Shown here: positions 40,501-52,500 of the stretch, in pieces
Layout of the letters: each line of letters begins with the position of its first letter
Position numbering within the stretch: the first letter of the stretch is position 1
From: Velamenicoccus sp964471325
GTDB lineage: Bacteria > Omnitrophota > Gorgyraeia > Velamenicoccales > Velamenicoccaceae
Direction of reading: 5' to 3'
Assembly: GCA_964471325.1 (NCBI GenBank)
Contig: CAYYFL010000002.1
Span: 100,921 to 164,920 of the forward strand
DNA: 64,000 nt
Made by a program: the position numbers and the translations under genes
Notes under the pieces: model-generated
Database searches by the model: none
What the model was told of the DNA's origin: nothing
The model's input: the letters and a program-made list of their open reading frames with translations, nothing else

Positions 40501-43500
40501 CGGGGATGATGCAAGATGATATTGACGGCCCTTAAGGTTTCATACAACGGCATGAGGATCCTGGCTGCCTTGTCTGTATCGATCTCGGGCCTGCCTGTCA
40601 CTGGAATGGATATTTCCACGCTCCAGCTCGCAGGGCTCGCCGGCGAAGACTCAGAAGCGCCATCTCTTGAAACACCAAAGGCCTTATAGAGGGTGCTGAT
40701 GTCCTCGTCTTTGACTGTTGCGGCAAGCTCATAATCTGCCATTGCGGCTTCCAGAAGCTCCTGGAGGAACTTACCTCTCTGCTCTTCCGGGATCTGCTTG
40801 CTGAAAAATATCTTTTCGGAAAGGTATCGGGCCAAGAGGCGCAAAAGATCCTTGTGGTCGTTGCGGCGCAGGACAGGAATGAGCATGCCGAAATGCCTGA
40901 CTTTGAGGACAAAAAGGATGCTGTCAGCAGCGCGGAAAGCAGGGGAACGTTCGGAGATGAAGACGGTCTTATAGAGGCGGGCGTGCCAGTAACGGGATGT
41001 CTTGGGCTTTCCTTCATCGGAAGAGGAAACCCCGCCCTTGCTGGGCTGGGGCTTTCCTTCATCGGAAGAGGAAACCCCGCCCTTGCTGGGCTGTGGTTTA
41101 TCAGGCGAACCGCGCAGCATCTGATGGTCTCTTGACCAGTTCAAAAAGACCTTTTCGAAAACTGCATCCGCGTCCTTGTAGCCTTTGACCTGCCCCAGGC
41201 AAACCGCAAGCCAAAGGGACTGATAAGCGATCATGAAATGGTTCGTGAAACGGCCTTCCCTGACAATCTCGGCCAGATAGCCGATGTTCTCTGCTGCTTT
41301 TTGCTGCTGCGGCGCTGTGGCCGCCTCTTTCCCTGCGGCAGCGGCCTTGGCGCGGCGGATGATAATATCTCCGAGAATTTCCTCTGTGCGCACAATAACA
41401 TTCCTGGCGCCGATAAAATCAGGTTCCCATAAATAGGGAAGATGGAGCAGCCGCGCCACATCATCACGGGCCCCGGCGATATCTCCGGCGGCCACAGCGG
41501 CCCTGAGGCGGCTTGCGGCGGCGGCAACCTTTTCAAAACGCGCCTCCCCTATTTCGCGCAGCCGCAGGCGCAACTGCTGGAGGTGCGCCATCTCCGCGTC
41601 GATGGCCGCAAGCCGCAGGTCCATATAACTTTTGGCCATGCCGACGGCTTCCCGGGCGGGTTTCAAGCGGCCCGCCTGGATCAACTTTGCGGCCAGCTCA
41701 ACTTCCTGACGGGCCTGTTTCTTTTCTTCTACGCGCACCCCCTTCAAGGACGCAGCGATGCCGACGAGGATTGCCGAAGCCTCCGCAGAAGAAGAACCTC
41801 TTTCAAGCTCCTGTTCAATCCTTGCCAGGGCTTCGGCGTGCCCCCTCATCTTCAACGACTCGCCTGCCAGGGATCCAAATATCTCATCGAATATCCGGTG
41901 CCAGCGATACAGGGTGCGGCGTTCCGGCTTTTGCTCGAGCACGGCGACGCCCTCTTTCTCGACAAACCTGCCCAAGAGAACCGTCACTTTGCCGTCGCGG
42001 CCCTCTTCAATCTTTTCTCTCGATTTAATCCTCTTCAATCGCTCAGCCAAAAGTTCCCGACGCTGCCTGGTGCAATCATACGCAAGACCGGCCAAAATCC
42101 AGGTTGCAGCCATCTCGTTGCCTGCTTCGATAAATGAAACGATCTCCTCTGCCCTCGAGATACCGCTTGAACGCAGCGAACGCTTCAGGGCGCCGAGGCG
42201 GCGGCTGACATCTTGCGCCTCATACCGCGCGTAAGCCAGCTCAAGCGTCTTAGAAAGCAGCCGCCGCACCTCCGTGTGCCTGGCTTGGGCCCTGGCCTCC
42301 GCCGGCAGAATGGTCTGGCGGTAGGGCGAAGATTTTGCCGGCGAACTGATATCATGTGTCTCATCAGCATCAAGATCGTCCTCGTCCACCGGATCTTTCT
42401 GGAACGCCTTGCGGCCGCGGCCTTTCCTGGCATAAGAAACGCCGTTAAAGGCCTTGAAGTTCCCGCCTCTTTTCCTCGTCTTGCCGATCTCTTCTGCCAA
42501 TCTTTCTTTTAACGGCGCAAGCGCTTCATCCAGTTCTTTTATTCCCGTCCTGAATTCAACATAGGTGTGGACAAATGCCGGCATGTCTTCATACAATGTC
42601 CACGTCTCTGATTTGACAACCAACCCGCAATCCAAGCCCCGGAGCCGGAAATCCCTGTTGATGTCGGCCAGCTTGCCGGAGCTCGCCGCTTCGCTCAAGC
42701 CGGACACCCCGTGGGCCCTCAGGATGGCAAAAACCTCATCCAATCCGACGGACCGCACAAACGGCCTGACCTTTGCCTCGATATCTTTGACATACGCCTC
42801 CAGCTCAGCCGCCTCCATCTTTTTCCAGGCTCCGGCGGCGAGCTCTTCCTGGGTCTCTTCCACAAATTGCCTTCTTGCCTCTTTTTTGGACCCTTCATCG
42901 GCGCGCAGCGCCTCAAGAACCTCAGACCAAGAAGAAAAACCAATCTCTTTTTTGTGCCTCCTGAAATAAGCGTAGTGGTTGAGCTTGACGGTGTCCGACG
43001 TCGCTTTTTCTTTCATCTCCAGCGCCAGACCCTCAAGGAATTCAGGGCGCGTCTTCTTCCTGAAAATAGGATCGAGCCCGAGTGCCTCGACGACATCGTT
43101 CCATTCCCCAAAGCCCATCTCTGCGCGCTTCTGTTCATCCAAGAAGAGGTTATAGATCCAGGGGTTGGTCTTATGGAGCACCCTTGTCGACGGCCTTCCG
43201 GCCCCGGCGAGCGCCTCTTGGATATCGCGCAGGAACAATTGCCGCGTGTAAGCCGCCCTGACCGCATCACCCCACTTTTCAAAACCCCACGCATCCTTGT
43301 TCTTGAGAAAGGCCGTATAGAGACCGGAATATTTTTTCTCGATGACGGTCGAGCTGTGGTCACGCAGTTCAAAAATAACCGTCTCCAACTCAGAAAGGAA
43401 AGACGCCCTGTCATAGCTTCTTCGCAGCGGTTTGTAGCCAAACTTCACGACAACCGCCTCCCAATCTTTGCATCCCCACCATTCCTGCCTGTGCTTGACA

Positions 43501-46500
43501 ACAGCGCGGTAAACACGGCCGTATCGCGGATCGTTCTGGAGCTTCTCGCTGGAAATCCCCATTTCCTCAAATGCCTGCGTCAGGAGTTCCTTGGCCTTTT
43601 CTTTGGTCCACCGTGTTACCGACGGACTGCTGACCTGTTCTAATGTCTCCACCATCGCCTCTGTGGTACCGTAGAACTTGATGGCCATGTCTTGAGAAGA
43701 AACCGTCTGGGGCCTTCCTTCATCGGAAGAGGAAGCCCCGCCCTTGCTGGGCAGGAGCCTTCCTTCATCGGAAGAGGAAGCCCCGCCCTTGCTGGGCTGC
43801 GGCCTGAGTGATGCGCCATCCCATGTCATGTCCCACGAGACGTTTCCTGCGACAACTGTCTCAAGCCTGCCCAGAAGGTCCTCTGCGTAGCGGCGCTTCA
43901 AGGCAAGCGCCTGTTGATGAGACCCGTTGAAATCTTCGGGGCCGATATAAACAAGGTCCAGCGGGACCATGATCTCGGCTCTGACGCCGTACAGGGTCGC
44001 CACTTTCGCCGTTGCGACTAGCGACGTGTCGATGCAGGCATCCAGATGGCCGCCGGCATATATGATCCGCTGAACAGGCTGATTGTCAAAAACAGCATGC
44101 TCGAAGCTGACGGCCTTTAAGAGGCCCAGGCCGCTCAACTTTTCTGTTAACGCGGCGAAGGTATTTTCCCATGCGGCCGGGAAGGCAATCTTGACTACTT
44201 GGATCGGCACGGCACAGCCCACAGCCGGCGAACTGCCATCCTCTTCTTCATCCTCGAAGAAACCCCAGCTCATTCCCCTGATCCTGTATTTGTAATAGTC
44301 GTCGTTCTCCCGGTGCGTCCCCAGGAAATCCACCTTGATGCCCGGAAGGATCTGTTCGGATTCCATGCGCGCATAGAAATCCTGGATGGGCTTGTTGTCT
44401 TTATGGAGCATACCGAAGACGTGATTGATCCCGCGGCCCTTAAGGTCCCTCAAGACCTGGCGCATGATCTCCCAAGCAAGATGCTGGCGCCTATATTCTT
44501 CCCTGATCGCCAAATAATCAAGTTCATGATCATCGTAAAAACAATAGCCCAGCATCCGGCGGCCGATGGACGCAAACGTCAAATATCTGCCGATGCCCTG
44601 GCTCTTGAAGAAGTGATACTGCAGAACGTCGTCAAACTCCGCATACCAGTTGCCTTCATGCCCGTCGATGGTCTTATTGATCTCCGCCATCGAGGCGTGC
44701 AGGCTTCTGCGCCTGGATTCGCTTCTAATGCTTCCCAGATGAACGACGTCTATCTCAATGCCCCTAGACGCCAAGGAAGGACTGGAAAAACTATCCCGTA
44801 ATGAGACTTTAAGGTCTGGCCTTAAAGTCTCATTAACTGTGGACCCAGAAACGGCCCTCAAGTCCTCAATCGCTTCTTCCAGTTCATAAATACTCTTTAC
44901 AACCCGGACATTGCCGTTCCATGGCTGGTCCGTCTCGATACCCTGTGGATGGATATGAACGGCAGACGCCCCGAGTTCAAGGGCCGGCTCAATGTCTGTC
45001 TTGATGCTGTCGCCGACAACAATACAACGCCCCGGCCGGGTCTTGAGCGCCTCTTTAATCACATACCTCAACAACCCCGGATCGGGTTTTCTTGTCCGAT
45101 GCTCAGATGTACAGAAAATATCCTGATGATCGAAGTATGCGGCGATCCCCAGGGCCCCGAGGATCGCTTCCGACTGGGCCCGGTTATTGTTGGTCCAGAG
45201 CGCAAACCGGTATTCAAACGACAAATCTTTAAGGATGCGGGCCAGGTCAAAATCAGGCTTCAGGTGATCGCCGGGCTTCACATGCGTATCCTTCCATTCT
45301 TCCCAGGCGGCGAGCGTCACGCCGAGTTCTTTTAAAACTCTCGACTTCGAGACAAGTTTGCCGTCCTGCCTCAGACAGAGGGCCTTCTCTGTGGCGGAAA
45401 ACAGAGATGCGGCCGCGGCGATCCCGGCTTCGACATCGAGACGGCTGTCGATCCGAGGGCTCAAAGAAGCGATGCAGGCGAGCCTTTCGGCCGCATACGC
45501 CTCGGCCAGGGGCGAATCGTGCGGATAAAGCGTGTCGTCGGCATCGAAGATCAGCCATCGGCGCGCTCCGGTCGCCGGCGAACTCAAAGAAGACCCGGAA
45601 GGGCCCCGCTCGAACCAATTGTGAACGGTCCTGTTCCTCTCCGTGCGATAAATACCGACGAGAGGATTTGCGGAAGGCTGGAGGAAAAGGCAGGCCTCTC
45701 TTGCTGTTCCGTCAAAAGAAACCGCCCGGGCGGCGCCTTCCTGCATTTTCCTAGAAAGAAAGACGTGGGCCCTTTGCGTCACAAAAATGCCTGCGCCGCG
45801 CGAAATGGCCTGTCCGAATGTGGAAACAGACCCTTCTGCCAGCAAACGCTGCGGAACTACGTAATACAGGCCCCATATCCCTTTAACGAATAAATCGAAC
45901 AAACAAGGGCCCAAACACTTCTTTTTCGCCGGGAACGTCTTGCAGATCTTCGCCCTGTCGCCGCCATACATAGTGCAGGAAGAGACAAGCGTCAGGCCCG
46001 CCCTTGCGGAATGATCCAGGATGATCTGAAGGGCGCGGCACGGATAACCGGCGACCAGATAGTCTTCGCTGCCAGGCTTATGGCGATGGTCTGGCTTGAG
46101 GATCCCCATGGCAAAATTGTCCCTGAGGAAAGGCCCTTCGTTGCCGTCGCGTTCCATCAGGGCCTCTGCGATCCCTTCAGGGACTACCGCTTCCTTGAAA
46201 TAACAACAGGCACCGTCAATACACGTGAATCTCCTGCCCGGCATGCTTCTGAACGTCACGTCAATGTCCTGTGCCGCCGATGAAACAGGCCCCACGCCGC
46301 CCTCTGAAGTCAGGATGCGTTCGACAAGGAACCGGGCATAGGGAACAGCCGTTTTCTGATCGATAAATTCGGGGCTGGTGGCGATCGTGACGAGCGAAGC
46401 GCGGCCGGCCATCGCGGCAAAGGCGTTGAGATGCGAGACAGCTTCCTGCGGCGGCAAACCCGCCAACACGTCGATATCGATATCCAGAAGATCAAAAGGA

Positions 46501-49500
46501 ATATTTGCGGCGGCAACTTTCTCCTGTTGGAGGGCTTTGTATTTGCCGTCCACAAGGGCCATGCGCACGGTGCGGTAATCGTTGAGGTTGTATAACCAAT
46601 GCCACGATGTGATCAAGCCCCTCTGCACGAGCGGCGCGATAAAACCTTCGATGCCGGCCGCATTCATGGCAAAATCATCCGCTTCCGCAAGGCTGGCGGA
46701 CATATGGTCGAACGGCTCTATCCTTTGGCCGCGGCGAATCTGAAGCATCTGCGCATCTGCGTGACCGTCGATATGCAACAGGCGGCGGCCGTCTGTCAGG
46801 ATCCCTTCTTTTGCCATAAGCCACCAAAAAGCATACACATGCGCGTGATCGTCAGTGACAAAGACCACGCGTCCGTCGTTGAGACGGATCACGACGTTGT
46901 GGCGTAAACCCATGACCGTGCCGGACCGCTCATGCACATTTTCTTCAATGTCGCAAAGCGAGCCGTTGAGCTTCCAAGACAGCAGCACCTGATCCTGCCC
47001 GATAGATGCCGAGGAAACCTCGCTATGGGCAAGATTAACGGGACATTCCTGCCCGGGCCGCAAATGTGCCATGCCGGCCGGAGAAGAAAGACCGTTCGAT
47101 GCGCCGTCATCGAAATCTTTCATGAACGGAAGCTCCAGCTGCCGGCTCAAGTGTTCGCCGAAAACCGTCACACGGTTACGGCCGCGGCTCTTGGAGATAT
47201 AGACCGCCTGATCGGCGGCCTTCAGGACGTCAAGGACTGTCGCTCCATCCTCAGGATATTCCGCTACACCGATACTGAGGGTGACATGACGGCGCATGCC
47301 TGTCTTGGGGTGCGCAAAGGAAATCTCGCGGGCGGCCGCGAGGATCTTCTGGGCCACCTTGCGGCCGACCTCCGCGTTGGCGCGCTTGAGGATAACGGTA
47401 AACTCGTCGCCGCCGTAACGGGCCACGACATCATCGGAACGGACAACATCCACAAGGACCCTCGACACAGCCAGGATCACCTTATCGGCCGCAGCATGGC
47501 CAAACTCCGTATTCCACTCTTTGAGATGGTCCAAATCGATCATCAGAACAGCCGCCTCGTCGTCTTTTCTGAAATGTCGCCCCGGCATATCGGCCTGCGA
47601 TATCTTCATGTCCAGATAGCGGCGGTTGTAAAGAACGCCTGTCATGCCGTCGCGATACGCCATATGCATCAACTGGTTGCGGTAGATATAAAGGAGAACA
47701 CTCAAGACCCCTACCAGGCCGATGACCCATAAGTCCCTGACCGGCAACTCAACGGAAGCGACAAACGACTTGACGGCTGCAAACAACTTTGAACTTCTGA
47801 CTCCCGCATCAGCCAAAACCACAAACTCGCGCAGGCCTGCGTAAATTTCCTGCGGACTCGGCAACGAAGGTGAAGATAACGACGATGCAATAGCCTCGTC
47901 CGCAGGAATATATGTCGGATCTGAGACTTTAAGGTCTGGCCTTAAAGTCTCATTATTTTCGGCCGGAGAGCTCTCGCTTTCCTCGGCAGCTCTCTTGAAA
48001 TCTTCCTGCTCCGCGATCTTGGTGCCGCCGGCTAAAACGGAAAATCCTCCGTCGCGGCGCATGACAACCTGGATGTCTCTATCCGCCCAGCGGGTGCCGA
48101 GGTTATAGCGCCTGCCCTCATAACCGAATCGCCCCTTGTCGTCGGTGCGGCGCTCAAACGGAACGAGGACCCAGAAGAGATCGCGGGCTGCGTTATACAA
48201 TGCCACCGGCCGGCCTTCGTGGTAGACCCTAAAGCCCTTCTCCCATCCGCCGCGGGAAGAAGCCAACTCCAGGGACGCATTGCCAAATGCGGCACCGAGA
48301 TTGAAACGCCTCCCCTCGTGACTGAGGCGTCCCTTGTCATCCGCATGACGGACCAATGAAAGATACATTACAAACCGGCCTGTTGAGGCATCGTAACGCG
48401 CCACGCGCCGGCCGCCGCAGGAGACGTCAAACCCCCTCTGCCACTTATCCTCCAGGGGAGACAAAACCAGCGCGGCGCCGGCAAAGGACATGCCTAAATT
48501 AAAACGCTTCCGGCCGTAAGCAAACCGGCCTTTGTCGTCCGCCGCGCGCGGAAGGGATAGAAGTTGACAAGTCTCCGTTGAAGGATACAGCTTTGCGATC
48601 AGGACACCGGCGTCAAAAACATGGGCAAGGTCTTCGCCGATCTTTTCGATGCTGAGGGCCCTGCGCGCAAAACGGGTGCTTACGTTGTAGCGTACGCCCT
48701 TAAAAACAAACCTCCCCTTGTCGTCGGTGCGCACAGAGGACGCCGGGGCCGCAGGCGAGGAAACCGATACCGGCCGCAGAGAAAGGACCTGGATTTCTTT
48801 GGCAGAAAGCCCGACGGTCATGCCGTCGCGCTCGAGGGTCTCGCGGCTGACGACCGGATAATGCGCACCGCTGAATGTGTCGGCCACTTCATACTGTTCG
48901 GCACCGGGGACCAAAAATTCGCTCACATCGATTCTGGCCCACGCCTTGCCTTCGGCGCCGGACGGGCCGATCCTTGCCGCAACCAGAACTTTTTCATCGC
49001 CGTATGTCCTGGCATAAGCAACGACCTCGGGGTGCCCGCCGCCCGCCATAGGGAACGCCGTATAAGCCGCCCCGTGCCTCAAGATAGGTTGATTGGCAAA
49101 ACCGGCGATACGACGGAAATACTCCTGCATCGACTCATCCACAGATCCCCAATTGATGGATGAGATCTGACAGCTGCGATAGGAATAGCCGAGGACGGCC
49201 TCCAGTTGGCCGTTGAATAATATAAGCGGCCCAGGCAGCGTCGACATCAGGAGCGCAAAATACCTGATCTTATCGGCATCGAGGGTACGCAGCTTCTCCA
49301 TGCCGTTCGAAAGATCCATATGTTCGGGGTCGCGGATATCGTGATTGTCAAAGGCATGCACGGCCGGGTTCATGAAGGAACAGAAGAGGCGGTATTCAAG
49401 ATACCCCTTGAAATCCCACGGCGACTTCCAACCTTGCAGGACGTCGAACAGCTTCGTGCTTATCTCGATGTCCATCGTGAAATCAATGCCGCAGGCCTCT

Positions 49501-52500
49501 AACGTGGTGCGGTCTGCGGCCGAACCAAGCGACTCCGCCAGAAAAACAGCATCCGGATAATCGCGGCGCAGATCGGAGATAAGTATGGCCCAGAACTCCT
49601 GCGGGAACATGCGGTCCACCTCCACTTCGCGGCCCTGATACCAGTTATGTTTCATGCGCGCCTTCAATAAGCCGAGAGGCGCATCAAGGCGCAGACCGCC
49701 GAAACCAAGGCTTAGCTTGTAACGGGCCACGCGCAAAAGATAGGCGACCACTTCCGGATTCAGGAAGTCGAACTGGGCGCAGCTGGCCCAGCCCCATGCC
49801 CAGCGCAAGTCTGTGGCATCCACCAATTGACCGTTTTCCCAGATAAACCAATCCGGGTGTTCGCTCACCAAGGGGCTGTTCTTGGAGACATGATTGGCGA
49901 CATAACAATCCAATACAACGATCCCGAGCCTTTTGGCTTCAAGCAGAAATGCTTTCAGCTCTTCTTCGGTGCCGTAGGACGGCTCCACCTTCACGGGATC
50001 CAGGATGGCAAAAGGCTCGTTGCCGCTAACATTCTGCCAGGCGCCCATCAACCAGATCGTCTTGATGCCGGCCGCGGCAAGCCTGGGCAGCCCCTGTTTT
50101 GTGATATATTCAATGCGGCTTCCAGGTTCATCCTTGGGTTTAAAATCTTTGACGACGACCTGGTACCAGATGCCGGCCTCCGCCTCTTGGGAAACCCTGG
50201 AGATATTGGTGCCCTGGAGGCATTCAAAAAGCATGGAGACGGAATCGATGGCCGCGGCGACGCTCCAGGCCTGCGCAGGACATCCCTTCCTGTTCCAATG
50301 TCCCGGCTGCTCGCAACAACCATTGAGGATCTCAGGAACTGAATGACGCGTGGTATCATCGTTCAAAAAGGCCTCGAGGGAATCGAACCAGCCGGCCTCT
50401 TCCAGGATACGCCGCGTCTCGTCCTGCCCGGCGGCATACACAGAAGCCTGGACAAACCCCATCATGAGCCACGGCCAGATCGTCCCCTGATGATAAGAAT
50501 AGATATAATCTTCATCGCGGTGTTCGCGCCTGTAGACAGGGTCCTTGGGTGAAAGCGTGCGCAGGCCGAATGGCGTCAATAACTCATCCCTCACGGTCTG
50601 GAGGGCCAAGCGCGCTTTATCTTTGTCCAACAGATGCAAGCCAAACACCTGATTGGGCCTGATTTGAGCGCCCTGCAGAGGATCGCCGTCAACAACATCA
50701 TAGAGACACTGATTTTCAGCATTCCAGAACTTCTGGAAGCTCTGATGCACTCGGACGGCAAGAGAACGATACGAGCCGGCCTTCTGCGCGTCCCCTCTCT
50801 CTTTGAGGATATCCGCCATCATCGCCAGCGCATCATGCCACGAGGCGTTGATCTCAACGGCCTTGCCATGGCGGCTGGTCGCCGGCTTTCCGGAACCGTC
50901 TTCGGGCTGGGCATCCATCCACGTCAGATTCATATTCTCATCGCCGGCGGTGATCAGGCCGTCCGCATCCATGCGCACACGGACCGTCTGGACGCGGTTG
51001 CCGCACCTGTCTTCGCAGGCAATACCGTTCTTCAGGGCGTCAAAAACACCCGATATGATCTGGAAGATCGTCTCCGGCCCTTGCCCTGTCTTTCTCTGGA
51101 CCTTGGTATCGAGGAAGGCATAATCGCGTGTCTCTTTAAGGTAAATCCCCAGCGCCCTGAACATCCAGAAGGTCGCATCCACGCTGTTGTAACGGGGGTT
51201 GGCGCCGTCGCCGATGAAATTCGGCATGAGGCCATCCTTGACAAAACGGACGTAATTTTTGAATATCTGGCGGAACATCTCCGGATGGCCCGTCGACAAC
51301 GTCAGCGCCGGCAGAGAGATCATGGTATCGCGTCCCCAGTTGCAATACGGCGCGCCGGCGCGCGGATCGAAGAACGGGATGCCGGCAACGATGGTCAAGC
51401 CGATATTGTCATCGAAATAAATGAACGGGCATGCGGCTTCCTTGAGGCGGGCCAAAAGCGTGCGGAAGAAGAATTCCGCCTGCGGCCCTGCGCGCACGGG
51501 GCTGGAGGAATCGGCCAAATAATCCGGCTTTAATTCATTCTGGTGACGCGGTCCTGAACCTGGCTGAAGGTCGTATGAAGGACTCGATAAACTGTCCTTT
51601 AATGAGACTTTAAGGCCAGACCTTAAAGTCTCATTAAGGGCCGGGCTGGAGAAATCTTTTTTAATGGCCGCGGCCGAGCTGAAGGAAATGTCTTCATCGT
51701 CGGCATCGGCGCGGGCCTTCTGTTCTTTGAGCGCCTCGCTCCCGCGGCTGGCCGGCTCTTCCACCAAAACAAGCGTTCCTTTCTGCGGGACGCTCTGGAT
51801 CGAAAAATTCCTGAAAGATTTCGTAAATGACTTTCCGCTGAGATAAGTCAATCCCATCCCGTATGTCCCCGTCGTGGAATAACCGGCAGACAAGGCCCGG
51901 ACGATGTCCGCGATCCCCGGTCCCCTGTCCAGACACAAAAATCTCAGGCCACCGCCGTCCGGCAGGAAGCCAAAGGCGAAATATCCGTAATGAGCGTGTT
52001 TCCAGACGTTGGTCACCAGTTCCCGACAGGCAAATTCTCCGGGCGTAAGCTTCTCCTGCGGACCGCATATGACGTGTTCGGCGATCCCAAGGGACGTTTC
52101 CGCCGTGCGGATGCTCTCGAAGACAGACGAAAGATACCGGGCCCCCTGCAAGGTCAATACCGTCTCTTGCCTGGCTCCGGCTTCAATATAGCGCCGGGGA
52201 GCCACATGGAACGCAGCGTCTTTGACTTCCCAGAACGCCTGCAAATCTCCAGAGCGTCTCATCTTTTTAAGGATCCTGAGAGCCGACGCATCCTGCTTCG
52301 CCTGCAATGCCTGCCATGCCTCTGTCGGGCCGGCGGCAGACCAAGCCGACCCGAACCATGCCGACAGGCCCAGGACCGGTGAGCTGACGGAAGAGTCGTC
52401 CGTCGGATGCTGTGCCATGCGGTCCAAATCCACGACATGATGTCCCGGCAAGACGAGACCGTCTTTCTTATACAACACCATATAAACGTTCCCGAACCAC

